Shown: positions 1 to 8,113, numbered from the stretch's first letter. The stretch: DNA of 9,712 bases from DASPWW01 sp035637595 (GCA_035637595.1 DASPWW010000129.1:1-9712); one strand, 5' to 3'. The notes: generated by a model from the sequence alone, not told the origin. Program-made: numbers and translations.

Positions 1-1290
<1,290 letters not shown>

Positions 1291-1297
1291 GTCGCCG

Positions 1298-1303
1298 AGG
1301 TTA
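1298..1303 (-). promoter_or_regulatory. Candidate -10 element for a leaderless transcript of the left beta-helix gene
   Basis: The minus strand reads TAACCT, then 7 bases, then the GTG at 1290. This TAnnnT hexamer and spacing would place the transcription start at or next to the GTG. No Shine-Dalgarno sequence precedes the GTG, and no clear -35 hexamer was found. The element lies in the 33-base gap after the dehydrogenase stop codon, so the secreted protein could be expressed independently of that operon. Confidence 0.5.
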
Positions 1304-1323
1304 GCGAGCGCGCGAAACCGGGG

Positions 1324-2340
1324 TCAGGCGGGCACGCCGGCGGGCTCGCCGAGCCCCGCCAGGGAAGCGACGCGCTCGCGGTGCAGGCGAGCTTCCCCGA
1401 GCAGCTCGCCGGAGACCTTGGCGCGCTTGAGCCAGAACTGGAGGTCGTGCTCCCAGGTGAAGCCGATCCCACCGTGAACCTGAAGCGCCGTGGCGGTGAC
1501 GGTCCAGGCGGCGTCGGAGGCGCGGGCCTTGGCCATCGAGGCGGCAAGCGGGAGGGTCTCGGGCTCGGCGTCGGCCGCCCAGGCCGCGTAGTAGGTAAGC
1601 GAACGCGCCTCCTCGGTGTCGTAGAGCATCCGCGCGCACTGGTGCGAGACCGCCTGGTAGGAGCCTATCGGGCGCCCGAACTGCTCGCGCTCCTTGGCGT
1701 AGTCGACCGCCATCTCCATCGCGCGCTGGGCGACGCCGACCAGTTCCGCCGCCACGGCGACGACCGCCCGGTCGATCGCGGCCTCGACGCCGCCGGGAAG
1801 CGAATCGCCTCCGCCAGCCGAGACGTGCGAGTAGCGGCGCGTGGCGTCGATCAGCTTCAGCGAGTCGATCGTCGCGTCGCCGGGCTCGACCAGCTTGGCG
1901 CCGTCGCCGTCGTCGAGCACCAGCACCGCGGCGCCCTCGGCGTCCAACACCAGTGACGGCTCGGGCTGCGTCGCCGCCACTCCTGCGCGGCCCTCGCCCG
2001 AGGCGATTCCGCCCAGCCAACGCTCGCGCTGCTCGTCCGATCCGGCGTCGGCGAGGATCAGCCCGGCGATCGCGTTCGAGAGGAAGGGCGCCGGAGCGCA
2101 GGCGTAGCCGAGCTCCTCGCACAGGATCACCAGCTCGACCATCCCCAGCCCCTGGCCGCCCTGCTCTTCGCTGATCGCGATGCCGGGCCATCCCAGCTCG
2201 CAGATCTGCTTCCAGAGGTCGTCGTCGTAGCCCTCCGACTCGGCGAGCTCGCGCACCTTCGCGGGCTTGAACCGATCGGCGAGGAACTCGCGCGCGGTGG
2301 ACTTGATCTCCTGCTGGGTGTCGTCGAAGCCGAAGTTCAT
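1324..2340 (-). CDS. Acyl-CoA dehydrogenase, short subunit of a probable heteromeric enzyme
   Basis: The 338-residue protein starts at an ATG 8 bases after the stop of the larger dehydrogenase gene, so the two are probably translationally coupled. The N-terminal helical domain (about 1-115) is followed by a reduced middle domain (about 118-180), where the usual flavin-contacting E-P-x-x-G-S-D loop is replaced by AATQPEPSL. The C-terminal domain keeps the FAD-contacting segment REQFGRPIGSYQAV (218-231) and the conserved LQVHGGIGFTWEHD (286-299). Length (usual homomeric enzymes are about 380 residues) and degenerate middle domain resemble the smaller subunit of mycobacterial alpha2beta2 FadE enzymes such as FadE28, where FAD and active site are shared with the larger partner. 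The pairing is inferred from gene order and the missing middle-domain loop. The substrate is unknown; relatives act on bulky acyl-CoAs such as sterol side chains. Confidence 0.9.
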   Translation of the reverse strand: MNFGFDDTQQEIKSTAREFLADRFKPAKVRELAESEGYDDDLWKQICELGWPGIAISEEQGGQGLGMVELVILCEELGYACAPAPFLSNAIAGLILADAGSDEQRERWLGGIASGEGRAGVAATQPEPSLVLDAEGAAVLVLDDGDGAKLVEPGDATIDSLKLIDATRRYSHVSAGGGDSLPGGVEAAIDRAVVAVAAELVGVAQRAMEMAVDYAKEREQFGRPIGSYQAVSHQCARMLYDTEEARSLTYYAAWAADAEPETLPLAASMAKARASDAAWTVTATALQVHGGIGFTWEHDLQFWLKRAKVSGELLGEARLHRERVASLAGLGEPAGVPA

Positions 2341-2348
2341 AGTCCGCC

Positions 2349-3485
2349 CTATCTCAGCTTCGGGAGCCCCAGGACGCGCTCGGCGACGATGTTCTTCAGC
2401 ACCTCGGTGGTCCCGCCCTCGATCGAGTTCGCCCGCGCGCGCAGGAAGCGGTAGGCCCACTCGGAGTCGCGCTCCAGCCCCTCGGGGCCGAGGACCTCTG
2501 TGGCAAGCTCGGTGAGCGCCTGGTTGAGGTCGGCCCACTCCCACTTCGCGATCGAGCCCTCGGGGCCGGGCGTGCCCGTCTTCATCGTGTCGGTGAGCGC
2601 GCGCAGGGCCCCCAGCCGCAGCGCCTCCGAGCCGATCCTCAGCTCGGCGATCCGTTGGCGGAGCACCGGGTCGTCTCCGAGCCCGCGCTCGGCGATCAGC
2701 TCGATCAGCTGCTCGAGCTCGCGCCGCAGCGCCACCGCCGAGGCCGCGCCGATCCCCGCGCGCTCGTTCATCAACGTGGTGATCGCGACGTTCCAGCCGT
2801 TGCCCTCGCCGCCGATCAGGTTCTCGTCCGGGACGTAGGCGTCCTCGAAGAAGATCTCGTTGAACTCGGCTTCGCCGGTGATCTGGCGTAGGGGACGAAC
2901 CTCGACGCTGTCCTGCTCCATGTCGCAGATGAAGTAGCTGAGGCCCTTGTGCTTCGGGGCCTCGGTGTCGCTGCGCGCGACGAGCATGCACCACTTCGCC
3001 TCGTGGGCGAAGGTGGTCCAGACCTTCTGGCCGCTCACCCGCCAGCCCCCGTTGTCGCGCTGCGCGCGTGTCTTCAGTGACGCGAGGTCGGATCCTGACT
3101 CGGGCTCCGAGAAGCCCTGGCACCAGATCTCCTCCGCCGACAGGATCGGCTCGAGGAAGCGCTCCTTCTGCTCCTCGGTGCCGTGGGCGATCACGACCGG
3201 GCCGCCCATGACGAGCCCGAGGATGTTGGCCGGCCGCGGCGCCCGTGCGCGGGCGATCTCCTCGCTGAACAGCGCCTGCTCGACCAGCGTCGCCCCGCGG
3301 CCGCCGTACTCCTTCGGCCACGAGATCCCGGCCCACCCCGCCTCGTGCATCTTGCGCTGCCACTCGCGCTCGAAGTTGAACCTCTCGAGATCGCCGTGCG
3401 GCGCGGGGCCGGGATTGTTGGCCTCGATCCACGCCCGCGCCTCGTCCTGGAACGCCTGCTCCTCGGCGGTCAGCGTCAGGTCCAC
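2349..3485 (-). CDS. Acyl-CoA dehydrogenase, large catalytic subunit of a probable heteromeric enzyme
   Basis: The 378-residue protein has full acyl-CoA dehydrogenase architecture: an N-terminal helical domain, a beta middle domain with QGFSEPESGSDL (123-134), and a C-terminal helical domain ending IEGGTTEVLKNIVAERVLG. At the position of the classical C-terminal catalytic Glu (Y-E-G-T in MCAD-type enzymes) this protein has Gly357. The Glu of MNERAG (Glu241) is the likely base, as in isovaleryl-CoA dehydrogenase and FadE29-like enzymes. It would introduce an alpha,beta double bond into an acyl-CoA using FAD in the cytoplasm. I chose the GTG at 3485 because the protein then begins VDLTLTAEEQAFQDE, as relatives do, and because a -10-like TAGTTT lies 7 bases upstream. 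An in-frame ATG at 3542 would add 19 Arg-rich residues that do not look like the family. It is the first gene of a two-gene unit with the short subunit. Confidence 0.92.
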   Translation of the reverse strand: MDLTLTAEEQAFQDEARAWIEANNPGPAPHGDLERFNFEREWQRKMHEAGWAGISWPKEYGGRGATLVEQALFSEEIARARAPRPANILGLVMGGPVVIAHGTEEQKERFLEPILSAEEIWCQGFSEPESGSDLASLKTRAQRDNGGWRVSGQKVWTTFAHEAKWCMLVARSDTEAPKHKGLSYFICDMEQDSVEVRPLRQITGEAEFNEIFFEDAYVPDENLIGGEGNGWNVAITTLMNERAGIGAASAVALRRELEQLIELIAERGLGDDPVLRQRIAELRIGSEALRLGALRALTDTMKTGTPGPEGSIAKWEWADLNQALTELATEVLGPEGLERDSEWAYRFLRARANSIEGGTTEVLKNIVAERVLGLPKLR

Positions 3486-3492
3486 GCCACAG

Positions 3493-3498
3493 AAACTA
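3493..3498 (-). promoter_or_regulatory. Candidate -10 element for a leaderless transcript of the dehydrogenase operon
   Basis: The minus strand reads TAGTTT, then CTGTGGC (7 bases), then GTG at 3485. There is no purine-rich ribosome site before this GTG, and the TAnnnT spacing suits transcription starting at the codon itself. This supports 3485 as the start and marks the dehydrogenase pair as its own transcription unit, separate from the prenyltransferase gene 66 bases upstream. No -35 hexamer was recognised. Confidence 0.5.
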
Positions 3499-3513
3499 GT
3501 GGACCGCCGCTCA

Positions 3514-3541
3514 CGGCGAAGCGCCGCTGGCTGGCGAGCCA
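3514..3541 (-). terminator. Two tandem small hairpins after the ubiA stop (terminator-like, no T-run)
   Basis: Ten bases after the prenyltransferase stop codon, the minus strand forms TGGCT-CGCC-AGCCA (3541-3528), then, one base later, CGGCG-CTT-CGCCG (3526-3514). Each is a perfect 5-bp stem. No T-tract follows, so this is not a classical intrinsic terminator; T-poor hairpins after stop codons are common in GC-rich Actinomycetota. The hairpins sit between the end of one unit and the candidate promoter of the next, which fits a boundary role. Short GC-rich stems also arise by chance in such DNA. Confidence 0.35.
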
Positions 3542-3551
3542 ATCGAGATGC

Positions 3552-4415
3552 CTAGTCGAAGAGGTACAGCACCGCGATCGCAGAGCCGATCCAGGTCAGC
3601 CCCGCGAACAGCATCCCCGGGTCCTCGCTGAGGATCACCGCGGTCGAGCGCGTGTCGCGGCGGTCGTAGATCAGGTAGAGGTAGCGGAAGACCCCGTACA
3701 GCACCGAGGGCGCCGTGGCGAGCATCTTCGACCCGACGAGAGGGGAGTCGATCGCGTAGATCGCGTAGCTGATGATCGCGGCGGCGGTCACCATCGCGAC
3801 CATCTGATCGAGGAACGGCAGCGAGTAGTGCTCGAGCACGGGCCGGCTCTCCACCCCTCCCTCCTGCTCGAGCATCGCCTCCTGGCGCCGCTTCGTGAAG
3901 CCGAGAAACAGCGCCAGCATCGCGGTGCAGAGCAGCAGGAACTCCGACGCCTGGGCCTCGACGGCAACCGCCCCGGCTACGACGCGCAGCAGGAACAGCG
4001 AGGCGATCGTCATCACGTCGATGATCACGAGCCGCTTGAGCACCAATGTGTAGGCGGAGGTGATAGCCCCGTAGAGGGCCACCAGCCCCCCGGCCTCCGG
4101 ATCGACGGCGAGCAGGGGGATCGCGATCGCGACGGCGACGAGCACGGCGGCGGCGGCGGCGGCCGTGGCGCTCGAGAGCTGGCCGGCGGCGATCGGGCGG
4201 CGGCGCTTCTCGGGGTGGCGGCGGTCGAGCTCGGCGTCGTGGATGTCGTTGAACAGATAGCCGGCGCTCGACATCGCGCAGAACCCGACGAAGACGAGCA
4301 CGGCGTCGAGGACCTGCGGGCCCTCGTCCACCTGGCCCGAGAACAGCAGGCCCGCGAAGACGAGCAGGTTCTTGACCCACTCCTGCGGGCGCAGGGACCG
4401 GCCGAGGGCGAGCAT
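3552..4415 (-). CDS. ubiA: UbiA-family decaprenyl-phosphate phosphoribosyltransferase-like membrane protein
   Basis: The 287-residue protein has about eight or nine hydrophobic helices and starts RSLRPQEWVKNLLVFAGLLF, typical of the UbiA subgroup that transfers phosphoribose from PRPP to decaprenyl phosphate (mycobacterial Rv3806c type). The first Mg-binding motif is N56-D57-x2-D60-x3-D64, followed by the subgroup-typical RRHPEKRRRPIAAG (65-78). A second conserved region spans LGFTKRRQEA (171-180) and EHYSLPFLDQM (195-205). The expected product is a polyprenyl-phosphoryl phosphoribose in the cytoplasmic membrane, a precursor of the arabinose donor in mycobacteria. The partners of that pathway (a dedicated phosphatase, DprE1, DprE2) are not in this window, so the final sugar donor is unknown. 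The ATG at 4415 lies 11 bases after the AGPS stop; the frame runs upstream into the AGPS gene but that part has no UbiA-like sequence. Family is firm; exact donor and acceptor are inferred. Confidence 0.88.
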   Translation of the reverse strand: MLALGRSLRPQEWVKNLLVFAGLLFSGQVDEGPQVLDAVLVFVGFCAMSSAGYLFNDIHDAELDRRHPEKRRRPIAAGQLSSATAAAAAAVLVAVAIAIPLLAVDPEAGGLVALYGAITSAYTLVLKRLVIIDVMTIASLFLLRVVAGAVAVEAQASEFLLLCTAMLALFLGFTKRRQEAMLEQEGGVESRPVLEHYSLPFLDQMVAMVTAAAIISYAIYAIDSPLVGSKMLATAPSVLYGVFRYLYLIYDRRDTRSTAVILSEDPGMLFAGLTWIGSAIAVLYLFD

Positions 4416-4423
4416 GGTCGGAG

Positions 4424-4429
4424 AGGTTA
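4424..4429 (-). promoter_or_regulatory. Candidate -10 element for a leaderless ubiA transcript, overlapping the AGPS stop codon
   Basis: The TAA stop of the AGPS gene forms the first three bases of TAACCT on the minus strand; 8 bases later comes the ATG of the prenyltransferase gene at 4415. The gap (CTCCGACC) has no Shine-Dalgarno sequence. The gene may therefore have an internal leaderless promoter in addition to read-through from the FAR-AGPS transcript. The TAA is also required as a stop codon, so part of the match could be coincidence. Confidence 0.4.
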
Positions 4430-6106
4430 GGCGGGATCCACGAGCACGCCCGGGTTGAGCGTCGCGCTGGGATCGAGCGCCCGCTTCGCGGCGCGCAGCG
4501 CGTCGGCGAACGGCTCGGGGCGCTGGCGGTCGTACCACGGCCGGTGGTCGCGCCCGATCGCGTGGTGATGCGTGATCGTCCCCCCGCACTCGATCACGGC
4601 GTCGGACACGGCGGCCTTGATCTCCTCCCACTGCTCGACCTCCCCACCGCGCTTCGCCGGCGCGAGGACCGTGTAGTAGGGCGCCGGCCCGTCGGGATAG
4701 ACGTGCGTGAAGCGGCACGACAGCAGCGCCGACCCGGGCCCCTCGGGCGGCGCGCTGGAGACCTCGGATACGGCTCGGCGTGCGGTTTCCATCACCCGCG
4801 AATGGAAGGTGTCGAAGCGATCCCAGGTGATCGCCGTCTCGAAGGTGTCCGACAGCACGCCGACCGCGACGAACGTGTCACGCAGATAGGGCGCCGCGAG
4901 GAAGGCGTGGCGCCAGGCCCCGACTGGGTCGGATCCGTCCGCCCCGGCCGGTGGGTTGTCGCGAAGCTTGCCGGGCTCCTCCGGCACGCGCGAGCGCACG
5001 TCGCCCGGCACGCCACCGTGCTCGCGCGCCGCCGCAAGCGCGATCCCCAACGGCTCGTCGACGGGGTGGTGGGCCGACTCGAAGCCGAGCACGAGCAGTG
5101 ACTTCCCGGACGGGCCGGCGTGGGTCAGCGCGGCCTCGGCCGGATCGAGCAGACGGCAGTTCGTCGGGTAGAGCCCCGACTGCGCCAGCTCGCGGACGGC
5201 GGCGGCGCCGGCCGCGAAGTCATCGAAGGCGACCCCGCAGGAGGCCTTCCAGCGCGGGCGCTCGTGCAGCCGCACCCAGGCCTCTGTGATCACGCCGAGG
5301 ATCCCCTCGGAGCCGATCAGCATGCGGTCGGGGCTCGGCCCGGCGCCGGAGCCCGGCAGGCGGCGGCTCTCCCACTCCCCCACCGGGGTGATCGCGCGCA
5401 CCGACTCGACGAGGTCGTCGATGTGCGTGTACAGCGTCGCAAAGTGGCCGCCGGCCCGCGTCGCGATCCAGCCGCCGAGGCTCGAGAACTCGAATGACTG
5501 CGGGAAGTGGCGCAGCGTGAGGCCGTGGGAACGCAGCTGGTCCTCGAGCGACGGGCCGAGCGCTCCCGCCTGGATGCGGGCCGCGCGCGACGTCTCGTCG
5601 ACTTCGAGCACGCGATCCAGGCGCCCGAGGTCGATCGTCACCGCGCCCGCGTAGGAATCCGCGATCCGGGGCTCGACTCCGCCGACGACGCTCGTGCCGC
5701 CGCCATACGGGATCGCCGCCGCGCCGGCGCCGGCGCACCACTCCAGCAGCGCCTCGACGTCGGCCTCGTCGCGCGGCCTCGCGACGAGGTCCGGCGGCTT
5801 GTCGATCCGGCCGCGAAAGCCGCGCACGCTGTCGGTGTAGGAGCGGCCGAGCGCGTGCGAGACGCGGTCGTGGCGCTCGGAGCTGACGATCTCGGCGAGC
5901 GACGCCGGCGCCTCGAGCCGGGGATCGGGCAGCTCGATCGCCTCGAGCGGCACCGGCTCCTCGACCGCGTCGCCGCCGAAGCCGAGCCGCTCGCGGATCC
6001 CGGGCGCCGCGGCCTCGAGGTCGGCACGCCCGAGCGCGCTGTCCTCGTAGCCCCAGCCCCAGTGCTTGCGCCGCCGGGCGGTGGCCGTCGAGGCGCGGGC
6101 TACCAG
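4427..6106 (-). CDS. agpS: Alkyldihydroxyacetonephosphate synthase-type FAD enzyme (AGPS-like), probable CTG start
   Basis: It is a VAO-family FAD enzyme of the AGPS type, which exchanges the acyl chain of acyl-DHAP for a fatty alcohol to form the ether bond of alkyl-DHAP. Numbered from a CTG at 6106 (559 residues), the FAD loop PYGGGTSVVGG is at 133-143 and FSSLGGWIATRAGGH at about 207-221. GSEGILGVITEAWVRL is at about 265-280. Arg318 (NCRLLD) and Tyr477 (GPAPYY) align with functionally important Arg and Tyr positions of animal AGPS, and the family-defining triple His is at 513-515 (THHHAIGRDH). The first ATG/GTG/TTG in frame is a GTG at 5953 (508 residues), but that start would drop KHWGWGYEDS and LGFGGD, which match the conserved AGPS N-terminus (KWNGWGYNDS in animals). 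The frame stays open through that region. CTG at 6106 has GAAGGG 6 bases upstream and overlaps the FAR stop by 7 bases. AGPS-type identity is strong; true substrate and start are inferred. Confidence 0.86.
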   Translation of the reverse strand: MVARASTATARRRKHWGWGYEDSALGRADLEAAAPGIRERLGFGGDAVEEPVPLEAIELPDPRLEAPASLAEIVSSERHDRVSHALGRSYTDSVRGFRGRIDKPPDLVARPRDEADVEALLEWCAGAGAAAIPYGGGTSVVGGVEPRIADSYAGAVTIDLGRLDRVLEVDETSRAARIQAGALGPSLEDQLRSHGLTLRHFPQSFEFSSLGGWIATRAGGHFATLYTHIDDLVESVRAITPVGEWESRRLPGSGAGPSPDRMLIGSEGILGVITEAWVRLHERPRWKASCGVAFDDFAAGAAAVRELAQSGLYPTNCRLLDPAEAALTHAGPSGKSLLVLGFESAHHPVDEPLGIALAAAREHGGVPGDVRSRVPEEPGKLRDNPPAGADGSDPVGAWRHAFLAAPYLRDTFVAVGVLSDTFETAITWDRFDTFHSRVMETARRAVSEVSSAPPEGPGSALLSCRFTHVYPDGPAPYYTVLAPAKRGGEVEQWEEIKAAVSDAVIECGGTITHHHAIGRDHRPWYDRQRPEPFADALRAAKRALDPSATLNPGVLVDPA

Positions 6107-8100
6107 TGCACGCCCTTCATCAGGTAGGCGAACGCGACCTGCTCGGTCGAGGCCTCCTCGTCGGTGGCCTTGCCCTTCTCCGCCTTCTCGCCCTTCGCCG
6201 CCTTGGAGTCCGGGAACAGCTTGTAGGCGGTGTTGAGGATCGCGTCCGATGCCTTGGGGGCGACGTTGTAGAGCAGCTCGCCGAAGTTGCCGAGCCGCGT
6301 GGCGATCTTCTTCGGCCGCGTGATGATCGCCTCGGCGATCATGTCGGCGGCCTCGTCAGGGGTGCTGGTCGGGAAGGCGTCGTACATCTTCGTCGGCGCG
6401 ATCATCGGCGTGCGGACGAGCGGCATGTGGATCGTCGTGATCGCGACGCCGTCGTCGACCACCTCGGAGGCGATGCAGCGTGAGAAGGCGTCGAGCGCCG
6501 CCTTCGACGACACGTAGGCCGAGAAGCGCGGCGTGTTGGTCTGCACGCCGATCGAGCTGACGTTGATGATCTGGCCCTTCTTGCGCTCGCGCATCCCGGG
6601 CAGGAAACGCAGGATCAGCTTCAAGGCGCCGAAGTAGTTGAGCTGGATCGTGCGCTCGAAGTCGTGGAAGCGGTCGTAGGACAGCGCGACCGAGCGGCGG
6701 ATCGAGCGTCCCGCGTTGTTGACGAGGATGTCGACGCCGCCGTGCTGCTCGAGCACCTCGTCGGCCATCCGGTCGAGGTCCTCGGTGTCGGAGAGGTCGG
6801 CCTGATGGACGTGGGCGGTGCCCCCCTTCTCCTCGATCTCGGCCTTCGTCTCCTCGAGCTTCTCCGGCGTGCGCGCGACGAGCAGCACGATCCCGCCGGC
6901 CTCGGCGATCTTGATCGCGGCCGCCTTTCCGATCCCCGAGGAGGCTCCGGTGATCATCACGGTCTTCCCCGAGACCGCGCCGCTCAGCGAGCGGTCGCGG
7001 AAGAGGTCGGGATCGAGGTTGCGCTCCCAGTAGTCCCAGAGCTTGTCGGCGTAGGTCTCGAGCGGCGGGACCTGGATCCCGCTGCCCTCGAGCGCCGCCT
7101 GGGCCTCGCGGGAGTCGAACTTCGTCGGGTAGTTGACGTAGGTGAGCACGGCGCGCGGGATCCCGAGGTCGCCGAGCACCTGGTCCGAGATCCGCTTGAC
7201 GGGCGGCAGCATCTGGAGGCCCGAGCGGATCTGCGGTGGAACGACGTTGAACACGCGCGAGTCGAGCCGCAGCCCGAACTCGGGTGCGTGCGCCGCCCGC
7301 GCGAACATGTTCATGATCTGGCCCGCCGTCTTGGGGCCCGGATCGGTGAGATGGAATGCCCGCCCGTCGAGACCCTCCTGATGGGCGATGTGGTCGAGGG
7401 CCTTGGCGACGAAGTCGACCGGGACGAGATTGATCTCGCGCCCCTCGATCCCGATCTGGGGCATCCACGGGGGCATGGCGCGGCGGATCCGCTGGATCAG
7501 CTTGAAGAAGTAGTAGGGGCCGTCGACCTTGTCCATCTCGCCGGTCTCCGAGTGGCCGACGACGATCCCCGGCCGGTACACGCGCCACGGCCGCTCGCAC
7601 TCGCTGCGCACCACCGCCTCCGACTCGTGCTTGGTCTGGTAGTAGGGATGGTTGTCGACCTCCTCGGCCTCGTCGAACATGTCCTCGCGGAAGGTGCCCT
7701 TGTAGAGGCCGGCCGCGGCGATCGAGCTGACCATGTGGACGCGACCGGCCTCGACCGCGTGGGCGAGCTCGACCATGTGGCGGGTGCCCTCGACGTTGGC
7801 GACGCGCTGGCTCTCCGCGTCGGCGGTCATGTCGTAGATCGCCGCGAGGTGGAAGAGATGGCCGACGTCGCCCTTCAGCCGCTCGACGTCCCCGTCGGAG
7901 ACGCCGAGACGGGGAGCGGACAGGTCGCCGACGATCGGCACCACGCGCTCCTCCGGCGCCCCCCAGCGGCTGCGCAGCTCCTCGAGCCTGCCGCGCGATC
8001 CCTCGCGCACGAGGACGTAGATCGTGCCGTCGCGCTGAAGCAGCTGCTCGACGAGGTGCCGGCCGATGAAGCCCGTCGCGCCTGTAACGAAGTAGCTCAA
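6100..8100 (-). CDS. acrA1: Two-domain alcohol-forming fatty acyl-CoA reductase (SDR-SDR fusion)
   Basis: The 666-residue protein fuses two short-chain dehydrogenase domains. The N-terminal extended SDR has TGATGFIG (6-13), a catalytic Tyr153-x3-Lys157 and the conserved GHSETGEMDKVDGPYYFFK (182-200). The C-terminal classical SDR closely resembles Acinetobacter Acr1, with TGASSGIG (384-391), NNAGRSIRRS (461-470), a Ser at 515/516 and Tyr529-x3-Lys533. Order, length and ending (STEQVAFAYLMKGVHW) match the Marinobacter Maqu_2507 fatty acyl-CoA reductase and mycobacterial AcrA1. The C-terminal half should reduce acyl-CoA to aldehyde and the N-terminal half aldehyde to alcohol, with NADPH, in the cytoplasm. 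A Lys/Glu-rich linker (about 633-650) precedes the conserved tail. The start is a TTG at 8100 with GAGGAG 7 bases upstream, giving the standard MSYFVTGATGFIG opening. It is the first gene of the FAR-AGPS-ubiA run. The symbol is by analogy; chain length is unknown. Confidence 0.93.
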   Translation of the reverse strand: MSYFVTGATGFIGRHLVEQLLQRDGTIYVLVREGSRGRLEELRSRWGAPEERVVPIVGDLSAPRLGVSDGDVERLKGDVGHLFHLAAIYDMTADAESQRVANVEGTRHMVELAHAVEAGRVHMVSSIAAAGLYKGTFREDMFDEAEEVDNHPYYQTKHESEAVVRSECERPWRVYRPGIVVGHSETGEMDKVDGPYYFFKLIQRIRRAMPPWMPQIGIEGREINLVPVDFVAKALDHIAHQEGLDGRAFHLTDPGPKTAGQIMNMFARAAHAPEFGLRLDSRVFNVVPPQIRSGLQMLPPVKRISDQVLGDLGIPRAVLTYVNYPTKFDSREAQAALEGSGIQVPPLETYADKLWDYWERNLDPDLFRDRSLSGAVSGKTVMITGASSGIGKAAAIKIAEAGGIVLLVARTPEKLEETKAEIEEKGGTAHVHQADLSDTEDLDRMADEVLEQHGGVDILVNNAGRSIRRSVALSYDRFHDFERTIQLNYFGALKLILRFLPGMRERKKGQIINVSSIGVQTNTPRFSAYVSSKAALDAFSRCIASEVVDDGVAITTIHMPLVRTPMIAPTKMYDAFPTSTPDEAADMIAEAIITRPKKIATRLGNFGELLYNVAPKASDAILNTAYKLFPDSKAAKGEKAEKGKATDEEASTEQVAFAYLMKGVHW
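6113..6118 (-). promoter_or_regulatory. Ribosome-binding site supporting a CTG start of the AGPS-like gene
   Basis: GAAGGG on the minus strand, inside the last codons of the FAR gene, lies 6 bases before the CTG at 6106. The spacing is right for initiation there, and the position next to the FAR stop (6100-6102) would allow translational coupling. Because it also encodes Lys-Gly of the FAR tail, the match is suggestive only. Confidence 0.4.
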
Positions 8101-8107
8101 CCCGTCT

Positions 8108-8113
8108 CTCCTC
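8108..8113 (-). promoter_or_regulatory. Ribosome-binding site of the fatty acyl-CoA reductase gene
   Basis: GAGGAG on the minus strand is separated by 7 bases from the TTG at 8100. This strong Shine-Dalgarno match decides the uncommon TTG start, which gives the family-typical MSYFVTGATGFIG opening. No other start codon nearby fits the domain. Confidence 0.75.

Noticed and set aside
2341..3432. Upstream extension of the short dehydrogenase frame, which would give a 702-residue protein
   Set aside because: The added part is an Arg-rich shadow of the large subunit in another frame. The domain starts at the ATG at 2340, just after the large-subunit stop.
3183..4430. Plus-strand open frame (about 415 codons) opposite the dehydrogenase and ubiA genes
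   Set aside because: It crosses two real genes and an intergenic gap, has low-complexity His/Arg/Glu-rich composition and no domain, so it is a GC-driven shadow frame.
4416..4718. Upstream extension of the ubiA frame to an earlier start
   Set aside because: The extra residues are Arg/Ala-rich shadow sequence of the AGPS gene. The UbiA domain starts at 4415, and a start signal is visible there.
4427..8100. Reading the FAD enzyme and the SDR as DprE1 and DprE2, making a decaprenylphosphoryl-arabinose operon with ubiA
   Set aside because: The FAD enzyme carries the AGPS triple His and GWGY N-terminus, and the SDR is a 666-residue double-domain protein matching fatty acyl-CoA reductase, not a single-domain DprE2.
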